Source of the DNA: Gemmatimonadota bacterium
GTDB taxonomy: Bacteria; Gemmatimonadota; Gemmatimonadetes; Longimicrobiales; Gaopeijiaceae
Length of the DNA: 64,000 nucleotides
Reading direction: 5' to 3'
NCBI GenBank assembly: GCA_021295835.1
Contig: JAGWBP010000020.1
Coordinates: 4,782-68,781, forward strand
Each line of letters starts with the position of its first letter. Position 1 is the stretch's first letter. This document shows, piece by piece, positions 31,806 through 40,863 of the stretch. The position numbers were made by a program, and so were the translations under genes. The notes beneath the pieces were generated by a model that saw only the letters and a list, made by a program, of their open reading frames with translations, was not told where the DNA came from and searched no databases.

Positions 31806-34327
31806 GGCGCCGCTGGACCCCCAGGCGTGACGATCGCCACCTGACCGCTCGCCACTTCGACCGAGTACCGCGTCCGGATCATCGCTCGGTCGGAGAGGAG
31901 GCGGACGTTCGGCGCCAGGTGCTCGGGCCGCGCGAAGTAGTCTCGCTCGAAGAGGTCGGCCGGGCGGAGGTGGTGCTCGACCACCGAGAGGGCGAACGCC
32001 TCTCCGCGGCCCACCGTATCGGAACCCGCCTCGCCGCCCCCTCCGGCAGCGATGTCGAAGTCAAGTACGAGCCCACCGCCCTCGGGTGCGCCCCAGTGCT
32101 CGACCCGAAGCGTACGCACACCGCCCGGGAGCCGCTTGCCGTTGAGGGCAACCAGCCGGGGACCCACTTCGCCTATGTCGAGGAGCAGCATCTCGGCTCC
32201 GATTGCCGACGCAACGGACACCCTGGCGGTGCCGCGCGGGACCGCTGAGTCGGGCATCAATGTGACCTCCGGGGGTGGAGCGTCCAGGAGTTCGGCGGGC
32301 GAGAGCGCGTACGGGATCCGCGCCGGGCTGTACCGCCCCGGTGCCTCCAGCGACGCCCCAAAGGGCCCAAGAGAGCTCGCCACCCATGCGGCACCAGGAT
32401 CCGGTGGGCGGCGCGCGGGGTTGGTCCCCCAACTGGCCGCGCCGCTCTCGCGGTCCATGAGGTAGACGAGCGTCGAAGGTGCCGGACGGTCGGAGGAGGG
32501 CTCGGCGCTTCGGATGCCCAGCGCGAGGCAGGCTCCTGCGGCCAGCACTCCCAAAGTGGGCAACCACCACCGGTTGGGCTCGGCGAGCACGGCGAGAAGG
32601 GGCAAGGTGAAGAGGAACGCCACCGTTGCGAGTCCGGCAACTACCGACGCCAGCCGCATCCCCATCGCCAGCCACACCCCCTCGACGAGGGGCGTCATTA
32701 CCGCGACCACCACCACGGCCGCTAGCACCGTGGCGACCCATTGGAGATGGCCAGGGACGCAGCCCCGCGGCAGCCAGGCGACCGCGAGCGCCGCCAGACA
32801 GCCGGCCAGCGCGGGCCACTGGAAGTTCACGGCCGCCATCGGAAAGAGCGCGGTGGCAATGGAGGCCACCACAACCGAGGGGACCAGCGCCCCGATCGCC
32901 AGCTCGGCCGCCGAGAAACGCCTGCCAAGCGCCACCGACAAGAGAGCCACGAGCACGAACGACGCGGCGACCAGGGCCAGCACGTACCACCCTTCGCTGT
33001 GGAAGGAACCGGCGTGCAGCGCACCGTACTCCGGGTGGATGTCGCGTCCCCACCGGAAGAGGAGCGATGCGCCCACCCCGATCGCGCTCACCGAGAGAAG
33101 GTACACACAGAGCCCTGTCAGCACCCCGCCAATGCGCAGCCCCGCCCTCCTGGCTGCCGCGAAGGCCGCAACCCAGAGTACCACCACCGCCGCTCCGAGC
33201 AACCACACCCAGAGCTTGCCGTACACCACCAGCCCCACCAGCGGAAGCGTCAGGTAGCTCGCATTCGGTGCCCTGACGGCGTCCAGACTTGCGTCGCCAA
33301 AGTGCCTGAGCATCGCCAGCGTCTGAATGCCGTGGTGCTGCAGGGTGCGCTCGTCGAGGTTGCCCGGGGTGTCGGTCGCCTGGTGGTATACGTTGGCGCG
33401 TGCGATCCCCGCGAAGTTGAGCCCTGGCACGCCCACCTCGCGAAAAAGCGTGAAGTCGGTGTCGTTCGGCATGCGCCGGTATACCTCGATGCCGATCGAA
33501 TTCGCCACCGGCCTGGGGCTCGCCTCGGCGAAGGCCCGCACCACCCAGCCGTTCTCGGGGCCGGTCTCGAACATCATCGCCGGGCCGCCGCCGCCGCGCA
33601 TCTCGAGCGAGATCACCAGCGCCACATCTTCCATCCACGGATGCTTGTCCACGAACGCCCTCGCCCCGAGCAGCCCGAGCTCCTCGGCGTCGGTGACGAG
33701 CACGATCACATCGTTGGCGAGGCGAGGGCCGGTCACCAGGGCCCGAAGCGACTCCAGGATTGCGGCCACCCCGATCCCGTCATCGGCGGCGCCAGGCGAG
33801 ATTCCCCGGCTGTCGTAGTGGGCGGTCACCAGCACCGCTCGCCCGCTCGATCCTGTCCCCGGCAGCCGGGCGACGACGTTGCGCACGGTGACGGCAGTCA
33901 ACGATGGCCCCACCGAACGCATCGAGGTCGTCGTCTGCACGGCGGGTTCGAGTCCGAGGGCCCGCAGCTCGGCAAGCGTGTACTCCAGGGCGTCCGCGTG
34001 GCCGGGCGAACCGGGCGGACGCGGCTGAGATGCGATCCGCTCCACGTGCGACATTGCGCGGCCAGACGAGAAGGCCGAGTCGGGAAGGTCGGCGGTCCCT
34101 GCGGCCGGGAGTCGCAGCGAGCTCGAGATGAAGGCCGCCGCCACGAGAATGAAGAGGGTGACCGGCCCGCGCATCCCCCGCCACGGGATGGGGGGTGCCG
34201 GACGCGGGGCCTCCCTGGGAGGATCTTCGCGATCCAGCTCGCTCGCACCCTCAATCGCCTCGATGTCGGACTCGCTGATCCCCAGCTCGGCCAAGGAAGG
34301 GATCTCGGGCAGCCGAGGATCGCTCAC
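31802..34327 (-). CDS. Membrane-anchored M28-family zinc aminopeptidase
   Basis: 841 aa from GTG. An acidic cytoplasmic N-terminus of ~50 aa is followed by one helix (VTLFILVAAAFISSSL), then the M28 catalytic domain: HYDSRG near residue 170 (His and Asp ligands), GAADDGIG (bridging Asp), DAEELGLLGA (Glu base and ligand), YHQATDTP (distal His). From ~380 to 620 there are about seven to eight membrane helices, then an extracytoplasmic beta-rich domain to the end. The design resembles Fxna/ERMP1-type membrane M28 peptidases. A 28-bp palindrome lies 11 bp before the start. It is translationally coupled to ychF. Confidence 0.85.
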   Translation of the reverse strand: MSDPRLPEIPSLAELGISESDIEAIEGASELDREDPPREAPRPAPPIPWRGMRGPVTLFILVAAAFISSSLRLPAAGTADLPDSAFSSGRAMSHVERIASQPRPPGSPGHADALEYTLAELRALGLEPAVQTTTSMRSVGPSLTAVTVRNVVARLPGTGSSGRAVLVTAHYDSRGISPGAADDGIGVAAILESLRALVTGPRLANDVIVLVTDAEELGLLGARAFVDKHPWMEDVALVISLEMRGGGGPAMMFETGPENGWVVRAFAEASPRPVANSIGIEVYRRMPNDTDFTLFREVGVPGLNFAGIARANVYHQATDTPGNLDERTLQHHGIQTLAMLRHFGDASLDAVRAPNASYLTLPLVGLVVYGKLWVWLLGAAVVVLWVAAFAAARRAGLRIGGVLTGLCVYLLSVSAIGVGASLLFRWGRDIHPEYGALHAGSFHSEGWYVLALVAASFVLVALLSVALGRRFSAAELAIGALVPSVVVASIATALFPMAAVNFQWPALAGCLAALAVAWLPRGCVPGHLQWVATVLAAVVVVAVMTPLVEGVWLAMGMRLASVVAGLATVAFLFTLPLLAVLAEPNRWWLPTLGVLAAGACLALGIRSAEPSSDRPAPSTLVYLMDRESGAASWGTNPARRPPDPGAAWVASSLGPFGASLEAPGRYSPARIPYALSPAELLDAPPPEVTLMPDSAVPRGTARVSVASAIGAEMLLLDIGEVGPRLVALNGKRLPGGVRTLRVEHWGAPEGGGLVLDFDIAAGGGGEAGSDTVGRGEAFALSVVEHHLRPADLFERDYFARPEHLAPNVRLLSDRAMIRTRYSVEVASGQVAIVTPGGPAAP

Positions 34328-34337
34328 GCCGAGGCCT

Positions 34338-34365
34338 GTGACAGATTATGCCAGTTATCTGTCAC
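34338..34365. promoter_or_regulatory. 28-bp palindromic operator-like site before the M28 peptidase gene
   Basis: GTGACAGAT (34338-34346) and ATCTGTCAC (34357-34365) are perfect 9-bp arms with a 10-base spacer. It lies 11 bp upstream of the GTG start, a position where a dimeric repressor would block transcription or initiation. A similar copy lies at 26498-26525. Confidence 0.6.
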
Positions 34366-34489
34366 GATTCGTGCTCCAAGTCATGTCTACCGACAAAATA
34401 CACGTCGAATCTGTCCAACGCGCTGCCGCAGTCTCGCGCGAGCACCGAGAGGCGCGAAGCGCTGGGCTGGCACGGCGCAGCGGAGGTTG

Positions 34490-34504
34490 GTCCACGGGCT
34501 GCTA
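34490..34504 (-). repeat. TAGCAGYCC element, copy 6 (stop codon of phoX)
   Basis: Minus-strand reading TAGCAGCCCGTGGAC; its TAG (34502-34504) is the stop codon of the PhoX-like gene. Followed by CAACCTCCGC, comparable with the other copies. Confidence 0.55.
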
Positions 34505-35941
34505 GAGCGGTCCGTCGGCCCACGGGCCCCAGATGGCGTACGTCGCGCTCGGCCGTGGCTCGTCGGCTCTGCGGCCTCCCTGCACATTGAGGAACATCAC
34601 CCGTCCGTCGGGGGTGAAGCACGCTCCGGCAAACTCACCCGGCTGCTCGTCCCCATCCCCGTACGGCGACCTCACCATGTTCACGATGCGACCCTCGCAG
34701 TCGAGACCCCGAACGTACTGCTCGCCGCTCCCGTCCTCGCACATCACGAGCCCACCCCTCGGCGTCACGACGATGTTGTCGGGGCTGTCGAGCACATCGT
34801 GCGACGGCGACTCGAAGACGAGCTCCAGCTCGCCCCCATCTGCCGATAGGGGCCGATAGTGGAAGACCTGCCCCGCCCCGGCGTCTCCCCCGTTGGTCGA
34901 GACGACGTAGATGCCGTCGTCGCCGAAAAAGGCCCCCTCGAGGCGGGCGAAGCGGGCGGCGCCCTTGGCCACTCCCTGCCTGAAGACGGCCAGGCGGTCC
35001 GCCTCGGCGTCGGGTGGATCGGGATCGTCGATGTCGACCCAGTGAATTGGCAATGTGGTGCCGGCCTCCTGGCCCCGCGCCGTCAGGTAGCCTGGCCTGC
35101 CGGTGACCGCCATCATCTGGAGCCTTCCCCCGGCCGCGAGCATCTCCGGGTCGTTGGGGAGGAACCGGTAGAGGCCGGCGCCCGGCAGCCTGTCGGGTAC
35201 GTACCAGGTGTCCTCGGTCTCGTACACTATCCCGGTGGCCGGGTCGATCGCCACGGCCTCGTGCACAAAGCGCCCCATGGCCTTCAGCGGAACCGGATCT
35301 ACCGGCCCGGTTGCTCCGGTCGGCACTTCGAATACGTACCCGTGCGGCCTGGCAAATCCAGCGTCGGCGCCCCAGGTGCTCTCCTCGCACGACAGCCAGC
35401 TCCCCCAAGGCGTCGTGCCACCTGCGCAGTTGACGACCGTACCGGCGAGTGATACGAACTCGTCAACCAGCTCGACTGCGAGGTCGCCCTCGCCGTCCTC
35501 CGAGATTCTCACCTCGAGCGACGTGGTCCCGCCGCTCGCCAGGGGGTCGTACGACGGCTCTCCAATCGCCGCCACGCTGCCCGCGTCGTCCACCATCTCG
35601 TGATTCCGGACTAGGCGGACATTGCCGTTTTGGAGCGGAAATGCGGCCATGCCGTCAAAGGCGTTGGGCACAGTCAGCCCGTCTCGCACCGCCGACCGCT
35701 CGCCGCCAGTGCTGATTCGCACGCATCGGAATCCCGTCGGGATCTCCAGCTCTGGGCACTCGGCGCTCCTCGCCAGCGGGCCGTACGGCTCGATGAAGGC
35801 ACCGCCTAGTCCACGCCTCCGCGTCGAACCAGCCGCCGACCCATTCCATTTCGCCAGTCCGGCCAGGGAGGGCGCGAGGACTGCGACCCCTCCGGCCGAG
35901 GCGAGCCTCCTGAGAAACACCCTACGCTCCATCGAAGACAT
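34502..35941 (-). CDS. PhoX-like phosphatase (DUF839 family), Tat-exported
   Basis: 479 aa. The N-terminus ERRVFLRRLASAGGVAVLAPSLAGLA is a Tat-like signal with twin arginines. The body matches the PhoX/DUF839 family: a beta-propeller-like metallo-phosphatase with NHE (RNHEM near 112), CAGGTTPWGSWLSCEES near 170, YETEDTWYVPDRLPGAGLYRF near 240 and a late CEDGSG motif near 400. PhoX enzymes are Ca/Fe-dependent periplasmic alkaline phosphatases used in phosphate scavenging. A run of ten G (35947-35956) precedes the GGAGGTC binding site. Two ATG codons (35941 and 35932) are possible starts. Confidence 0.85.
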   Translation of the reverse strand: MSSMERRVFLRRLASAGGVAVLAPSLAGLAKWNGSAAGSTRRRGLGGAFIEPYGPLARSAECPELEIPTGFRCVRISTGGERSAVRDGLTVPNAFDGMAAFPLQNGNVRLVRNHEMVDDAGSVAAIGEPSYDPLASGGTTSLEVRISEDGEGDLAVELVDEFVSLAGTVVNCAGGTTPWGSWLSCEESTWGADAGFARPHGYVFEVPTGATGPVDPVPLKAMGRFVHEAVAIDPATGIVYETEDTWYVPDRLPGAGLYRFLPNDPEMLAAGGRLQMMAVTGRPGYLTARGQEAGTTLPIHWVDIDDPDPPDAEADRLAVFRQGVAKGAARFARLEGAFFGDDGIYVVSTNGGDAGAGQVFHYRPLSADGGELELVFESPSHDVLDSPDNIVVTPRGGLVMCEDGSGEQYVRGLDCEGRIVNMVRSPYGDGDEQPGEFAGACFTPDGRVMFLNVQGGRRADEPRPSATYAIWGPWADGPL

Positions 35942-35946
35942 GACCT

Positions 35947-35956
35947 CCCCCCCCCC
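35947..35956 (-). repeat. G10 tract in the phoX leader
   Basis: Ten consecutive G on the coding strand, ending in the GGAGG ribosome binding site 5 bp before the ATG. Length change would alter leader or promoter spacing without affecting the reading frame. About one or two runs this long are expected by chance in a 64-kb sequence of this GC content. Confidence 0.5.
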
Positions 35957-36191
35957 GTTTCCGAGAACACGCCCCAGCCCGGTCAGTGCCGCTGCCTCCT
36001 AAGGCTGTGGGGGTCCGCGCACTGGGGCAAGCCCAGTCGCAGCCATGTTTCCCAATAGCGGCATAGCGTTTACATTGGCGTCCACGTTGCCGACGCGGCC
36101 TCTTCGCGCGCTGCGACGTGGAGGGGGGCATCGACGATAGAGGCGGCATCGGGCCGCCATGCGCCTCCGCACCCTCATCGAGGCGAACTGC

Positions 36192-36554
36192 ATGGACATT
36201 GAGATCGGTTGGTCGAGAGACTCGGGAGTCCTGGTTGCGAAGCCGGTCGGTCGCGTCTACAGCGCCCAGTACATCGAGTGGCAGGCGGCGCTGATGTCGG
36301 GGATCAAGCCGGACGACGGCGCCATGGTGCTGGACTGCGAAGGAGTCACGTACCTGAGCAGCGCTGGCCTCAGAGTCGTGCTCGAGACCGCGCGGCGGTT
36401 CGAGGGACCTGGGCGCGCCTTCGCGCTCAGCCGGCCGACGAAGGGCGTCCGCAAGGTGCTCGCGGCAAGCGGCTTCGACAAGATTATCTCGATCTTCGAC
36501 TCCACCGACGAGGCGATCCTTCAGACCGCCAAGGAGGCTGGCGCGGACGGCTGA
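36192..36554 (+). CDS. STAS-domain protein (anti-sigma factor antagonist type)
   Basis: 120 aa from ATG at 36192 (GAGG 8 bp upstream); an ATG at 36159 would add 11 residues not typical of the family. The STAS core is clear: VAKPVGRVYSAQ near 18, DDGAMVLDCEGVTYLSSAGLRVVLETARR near 42-70, where the serine of YLSSAGL is the phosphorylation site in SpoIIAA-like antagonists, and FDSTDEAI near 105. It would control a partner anti-sigma kinase by partner switching. No kinase, phosphatase or sigma factor is adjacent, so its partner is elsewhere. Confidence 0.85.
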   Translation: MDIEIGWSRDSGVLVAKPVGRVYSAQYIEWQAALMSGIKPDDGAMVLDCEGVTYLSSAGLRVVLETARRFEGPGRAFALSRPTKGVRKVLAASGFDKIISIFDSTDEAILQTAKEAGADG

Positions 36555-36686
36555 AGGGGGCCAGCAACCGGGGCCTTCGAGTAGGTGCCCATCCGTCCGA
36601 GAAGGGCTACCACACACCCCCGGGGGGACGGACCTCGATTTCGGCGTCGCCGGTGGAGCCCAGCTCGACAGGCGCCTATACGGCGT

Positions 36687-37414
36687 CTAGCACCATGGCC
36701 CGCTCGACCAACTCATCCCTTCGAACCATGAGGTGAAGGTGCTCGTATTCGGGGCGCAAAGACCTTGGTTGTCACCGAACCGCAGGGTGTCCAGACCATC
36801 CAACGCCGGGAAGCTGGCCGGAATCTCGCCCGAGAGGTAGTTCGCGGAGAGGACCAGCGTCACCAGACTCGACAAGTCCCCCATCTCCGGCGGGACCTCG
36901 CCCGAAAGTTCGTTGTAGAAGAGGTTCAGCTCCTCCAGACTCGACAGCTCCCCGAGTACCGGCGGAATCTCGCCCGAGAGGTAGTTGTAGGAGAGGTCCA
37001 GCCTCATCAGATTCGACAGCTCCCCCAGCTCCGGCGGGATCTCGCCCAAAAGGTTGTTGTGGCGGAGGTTCAGCAACTCCAGACTCGACAGCTCCCCGAG
37101 CTCCGGCGGGATCTCGCCCAAGAGCCCATGAGTGTGCCTAAATGGGCCGACTCTGACCGTGCCGGGAAGAGAGATCTTCACGACTCGACCGTCGGCATCC
37201 GTGTCCCCCCGTACCACTCCCCAAGGGGTTTGTCGGACAGCCAGTTGGTGTTGTCCATCCAGTACGGACCGTCCGTCGCCTCGTAGAGCGCCACCAGCGC
37301 GTCGCGGTCAACTTCGCGGATCGGCACCGTAGCTTCGCATGCGGCGGCCACCAGGGCCATCGGCGTCGCCCACGTCGCGCCAAGGCGGCAGGTGCGCCGA
37401 CTCAGTGCAAACAC
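36687..37414 (-). pseudogene. Leucine-rich-repeat lipoprotein, frameshifted copy
   Basis: Tandem paralogue of the gene at 37446-38258. Start GTG at 37414 with AGAGGAGGAA upstream, signal peptide and lipobox VAAAC as in the intact copy. After GEWYG the frame breaks: the intact gene has GGGGTGGA, this copy has six G followed by ACA, one base fewer (coding strand of 37206-37211). The second frame (ORF from 37217) continues DTDADGRVVKI and then has five LRR units of 24 aa (LGELSSLEELNLFYNELSGEVPPE type), ending in a conserved C-terminal cap LCAPNTSTFTSWFEGM. Either a recent loss, a phase-variable G6 tract or a sequencing error. Confidence 0.7.
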
Positions 37415-37445
37415 CGGATTCCTCCTCTTCCAGGCAGCGGTATCG

Positions 37446-38258
37446 CTACTCATAGCACCTTGGCCCCTCCGCAACACTCATTCCTTCGAGCCACGAGGTG
37501 AATGCGCTCGTGTTCGGAGCGCAGAGACCGGGGCTGTAATCGAACCGGAAAAGTTCCAGATCGTCCAGCGTCAGGAAGCTGGCCGGAATCTCGCCGGATA
37601 ACCGTTGGTTCCAGGATAGCTCCAGCCTCACCAGATTCGACAGATTACCCAGCTCCGGGGGAAGCTCTCCCGAAAGGCCGGTTCCGATGAGCCACAGCAC
37701 CTCCAGACTCGACAGGTTACCCAACTCCGGCGGGATCTCGCCCGAAAGGTCGTTTCCGAAGAGCAAGAGCCCCCCCAGATTCGACAGGTTCCCCAGCTCC
37801 GGCGGGATCTCGCCCGAAAGGTCGTTGTCGAAGAGGGCCAGCCTCACCAGATTCGACAGATTCCCCAGCTCTGGCGGGATCTCGCCTGAAAGGTCGTTGT
37901 CGCCGAGGTCCAGCACCTCCAGGCTCGACAGATCCCCAATCTCCGGCGGGATCTCGCCCGAGAGCCCGTGAGTGAGCGAGAATGGGCCCGATGAGACCCT
38001 TCCGCGAAGAACGATCTTCACGACCCGACCGTCGGCATCCGTATCCACCCCGTACCACTCCCCGAGGGGTCTGTCGGACAGCCAGTTGGTGTTGTCCACC
38101 CAATGCGGACCGTTCGTCGCCTCGTAGAGTGCCACCAGCGCGTCGCGGTCAACTTGGGGGATCGGCGGCACCGTGGCTTCGCATGCCGCAGCCACCAGGG
38201 CCATTGGCACCGCCCACGCTGCGCCAAGGCGGCAGGTGCGCTGACTCAATGCAAACAC
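37446..38258 (-). CDS. Leucine-rich-repeat lipoprotein
   Basis: 270 aa from GTG with AGAGGAGGAA upstream. Signal peptide with lipobox VAAAC near residue 27. A short N-cap (DRDALVALYEATNGPHWVDNTNWL) of the kind found in bacterial LRR proteins resembling plant LRR receptors precedes six LRR units of 24 aa, each with LSGEIPPELGNLSNLxxLxL. The C-cap contains LCAPNTSAFTSWLEGM. A surface-exposed binding protein is likely; ligand unknown. The frameshifted paralogue starts 32 bp downstream; both share leader and signal peptide, so they arose by tandem duplication. Confidence 0.82.
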   Translation of the reverse strand: MFALSQRTCRLGAAWAVPMALVAAACEATVPPIPQVDRDALVALYEATNGPHWVDNTNWLSDRPLGEWYGVDTDADGRVVKIVLRGRVSSGPFSLTHGLSGEIPPEIGDLSSLEVLDLGDNDLSGEIPPELGNLSNLVRLALFDNDLSGEIPPELGNLSNLGGLLLFGNDLSGEIPPELGNLSSLEVLWLIGTGLSGELPPELGNLSNLVRLELSWNQRLSGEIPASFLTLDDLELFRFDYSPGLCAPNTSAFTSWLEGMSVAEGPRCYE

Positions 38259-38419
38259 CGGATTCCTCCTCTTCCAGGCAGCGGATCACCGGCAGGCTGC
38301 GCCCATGTTGGGCGAGCCGTCACGGACGGTAACCGGTACAGGGCTCGTTCCGCAAGCCCCGTCCCTGACTGCCCGGACCCGGACGCCCGCCCTGACCTCG
38401 GACGCCCGGACCCGGCCCC

Positions 38420-39679
38420 CTACGCCGCTATCTTCTCGTCGATCCCCTCTTCGCCCTCCCACTTGCCCACAACCGCCGCCGCACAGGAGTCGCTGTAGAC
38501 GTTGACTGCGGTGCGGGCCATGTCCAGCGGACGGTCGATCGATAGCATCGCACCGACGATTAGCAGGGCCTCGGGATTGTCGCCGATCCCAATGACGCTG
38601 AGGATGATGAAGATCACCACCAGGCCGGCCGAGGGCACGGCCGCAGCCCCGATCGACGCCAGCAGCGCGGTGAATACGACCGCTACCTGGGTCATCACCC
38701 CGATCTCGGCGCCCAGCGCCTGGGCGATGAAGAGCGCGCCCACGCACTCCATAATCGCCGTCCCGTCCATGTTCACCGTCGCGCCCATCGGCAGCGTGAA
38801 GGAGGACACCCGGTTCGAGACCCCGACCTTCTCGCGCACCGTCTTGAGCGTGACCGGCAGCGTGGCGGCCGAGGAGCTCGTCGAGAAGGCGACCAGCAGC
38901 GGCTCGCGCATGTTCATCGCGTGCCTCCAGGGCGAGACGCGCCCCCAGAAGTAGAGGAGCAGCGGCAGGGTGATGAAGAAGTGGATCGCGAGCCCCGAGC
39001 CCAGCGCCGCGGCATACTGGAAGAGATTGCCGAAGGAGCGGAGGCCAGTGGCACCGACGAGAGTCACCATGAGGCCGAAGACACCGATCGGAAGCAGCTT
39101 GATGATCCCCGAAGTCAGCGCCATCATCACCCTGAAGAGCGCGTCGATCAGATCGGTGACCTTGCTCCGCGGACCCTCGGGCAGGGTGGTAACGGCGACT
39201 CCGAATACGATGCAGAAGAAGATGATCCCCAGCATGTCGCCCGCCGTCGCCGAAGCGAGGAAGTTGGTGGGCACGATGTCGAGGAGCAGATCGACGGCTG
39301 AACTGGGTGTCGCCAGCTCCGGGGGCTGCGTGCCGCTATCGACGATCGGGTAGCCGCGCCCCGGGTTGAAGAGGTTGAAGAGGATGAGCCCGGTGAGCGC
39401 GGCCAGGAAGCTCGAGACCAGGTAGTAGGAGAGCGTCTTGCCGAACATGCGGCCGACGAGGCGCCCGCTGCCGGCAGTCGCCACGCCGGAGATCAGCGAC
39501 ACCACGACGAGGGGCACGATGATCATCTTGAGCAGGCGCATGAAGAGCGTGCCGAGCCAGCCGAAGTACTCGCCGAAAAACCCGCCGGCAGGCGAGTAGC
39601 CGATGACGATCCCGAGGAGCATCGCTCCGAAGACCTGCCAGTGGAGCCTTCCATACCAAGGCGATTCAGGGTTGTACAT
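38420..39679 (-). CDS. Dicarboxylate/amino acid:cation symporter (DAACS)
   Basis: 419 aa. About eight membrane helices plus re-entrant loops. Diagnostic motifs: STSSSAATLPVTL near 270 (serine-rich HP1 loop), MGATVNMDGTAI near 300 (substrate and Na+ binding), SIGAAAVPSAGLV near 345 (HP2). The family imports glutamate, aspartate or C4-dicarboxylates with Na+ or H+. AGAGGAGAA precedes the ATG. The 160 bp upstream of the neighbouring LRR gene hold nothing recognisable; it is transcribed in the same direction as the TonB receptor downstream. Confidence 0.92.
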   Translation of the reverse strand: MYNPESPWYGRLHWQVFGAMLLGIVIGYSPAGGFFGEYFGWLGTLFMRLLKMIIVPLVVVSLISGVATAGSGRLVGRMFGKTLSYYLVSSFLAALTGLILFNLFNPGRGYPIVDSGTQPPELATPSSAVDLLLDIVPTNFLASATAGDMLGIIFFCIVFGVAVTTLPEGPRSKVTDLIDALFRVMMALTSGIIKLLPIGVFGLMVTLVGATGLRSFGNLFQYAAALGSGLAIHFFITLPLLLYFWGRVSPWRHAMNMREPLLVAFSTSSSAATLPVTLKTVREKVGVSNRVSSFTLPMGATVNMDGTAIMECVGALFIAQALGAEIGVMTQVAVVFTALLASIGAAAVPSAGLVVIFIILSVIGIGDNPEALLIVGAMLSIDRPLDMARTAVNVYSDSCAAAVVGKWEGEEGIDEKIAA

Positions 39680-39777
39680 GGCCGACGTTCTCCTCTCTTG
39701 GGATTTCCCCGCAGCGAGCCACCGGGGAGTGCTGAGCGCCGGGGAAGGTGGGGCGCGCCCCGCCCCCGGTCAAGCTG

Positions 39778-40863
39778 CTAACCCTCGGGCCGCCAGGTGA
39801 GCGTCATCTTGATGCGCCGCCCCTTCGGGCTGTGGGTGAAGCCGTCGTACGACTGCTCCCAGAAGACGAGCGGCGGCGGGCTGTCGAGGACGTTCAGGAT
39901 CGACACGGCCACGTCCACTGCGCTACGCGACCGCCGTAGCATGCTCAGGTCGATGGTGACGAAGCCGTCGACTGGCTGCAGGTCAGGGTCGTCGTGCGCC
40001 TCGTTCGTGTATCCCGACACCATGTTCGCGTAGCTCACGGCGCTGTAGTCGCCGATGTGGTAGCCCACGGTGAAGCGCGACTTCAGCCGGGGAAGGGGCG
40101 GGGCGATGGGGTTGTACCAGTTGAGCTGGCCGACGGCGCTCAGGCTGTCGAATATCTCGATGTCGGTGCCGGGCACGTCCAGCGCCCTTACGTAGAACTC
40201 CTCCAGATACGTTCCGCTCGTGCCCAGCGAGACCACCCTGGCTCGGCGGGGAGCGCCGTCCGCCCCACCGCCCACAGGGAAGCGGGCGCTAAGGTGCCAG
40301 TCGATCCCCGAGAGCTCGATCCCGGGCCAGTTCACGTAGCTCACCTCGATTCGCTCCAGCGCGCTCACGTGGCAGGTGCCGGTGCCGCGCCCGTCGGGGC
40401 AGGTGACCAGCTTCTGGACCGCAGCGAGGGAATCGCCCCCAGCCGCGTAGAGGGCAGTCACGCCTCCTGCCGGCAGCACGTCGATGACGTCCCTGAAGTC
40501 GTAGCTCCAGTAGTCCACGGTGGCGCGCAGGCGTGGCAGGCGCACGGTAGCCCCGAAGTTGTACGTCAGGGCCCGCTCGGGCATCAGCTCGCTGTCGCCC
40601 TTCGTGTCCAGCGCCTTGTAGATTCCCGCCTCGAAAACGTACTCGAGCGATGTGGACAAGTCCTCGTTCAGGTCGTCCACCGACGGCGTCCGCATCGTCG
40701 TCTGAACGGAGCCGCGCAGTGCGAGCTCGGGAGTGATCTCCATTCGCACGGCAGCCTTGGGGTCGAAGCTGCTCACCGAACCGTGCGACTCGAAGTTGGC
40801 CGCGATCTGGGCGTGGATGCGGTCGCCGAGGTCCACCTGCGTCTCGGCGAAGAGGCGGTGCAC
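39778..40863 (-). CDS. TonB-dependent receptor, C-terminal barrel fragment (frameshifted gene)
   Basis: 361 aa readable; it is the rest of the receptor starting at 42998. It contains barrel strands (RVVSLGTSGTYLEEFYVRAL, FTVGYHIGDYSAVSYANMVSGY), a VAVSILNVLDSPPP segment near the last strands and a terminal TLTWRPEG. The in-frame sequence extends upstream of its apparent GTG through KAGAFTFTAGHYAYSDHQTVHRLF, which joins the N-terminal part if one A is added to AAA at 40919-40921. No binding site supports separate translation. Confidence 0.72.
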   Translation of the reverse strand: MHRLFAETQVDLGDRIHAQIAANFESHGSVSSFDPKAAVRMEITPELALRGSVQTTMRTPSVDDLNEDLSTSLEYVFEAGIYKALDTKGDSELMPERALTYNFGATVRLPRLRATVDYWSYDFRDVIDVLPAGGVTALYAAGGDSLAAVQKLVTCPDGRGTGTCHVSALERIEVSYVNWPGIELSGIDWHLSARFPVGGGADGAPRRARVVSLGTSGTYLEEFYVRALDVPGTDIEIFDSLSAVGQLNWYNPIAPPLPRLKSRFTVGYHIGDYSAVSYANMVSGYTNEAHDDPDLQPVDGFVTIDLSMLRRSRSAVDVAVSILNVLDSPPPLVFWEQSYDGFTHSPKGRRIKMTLTWRPEG

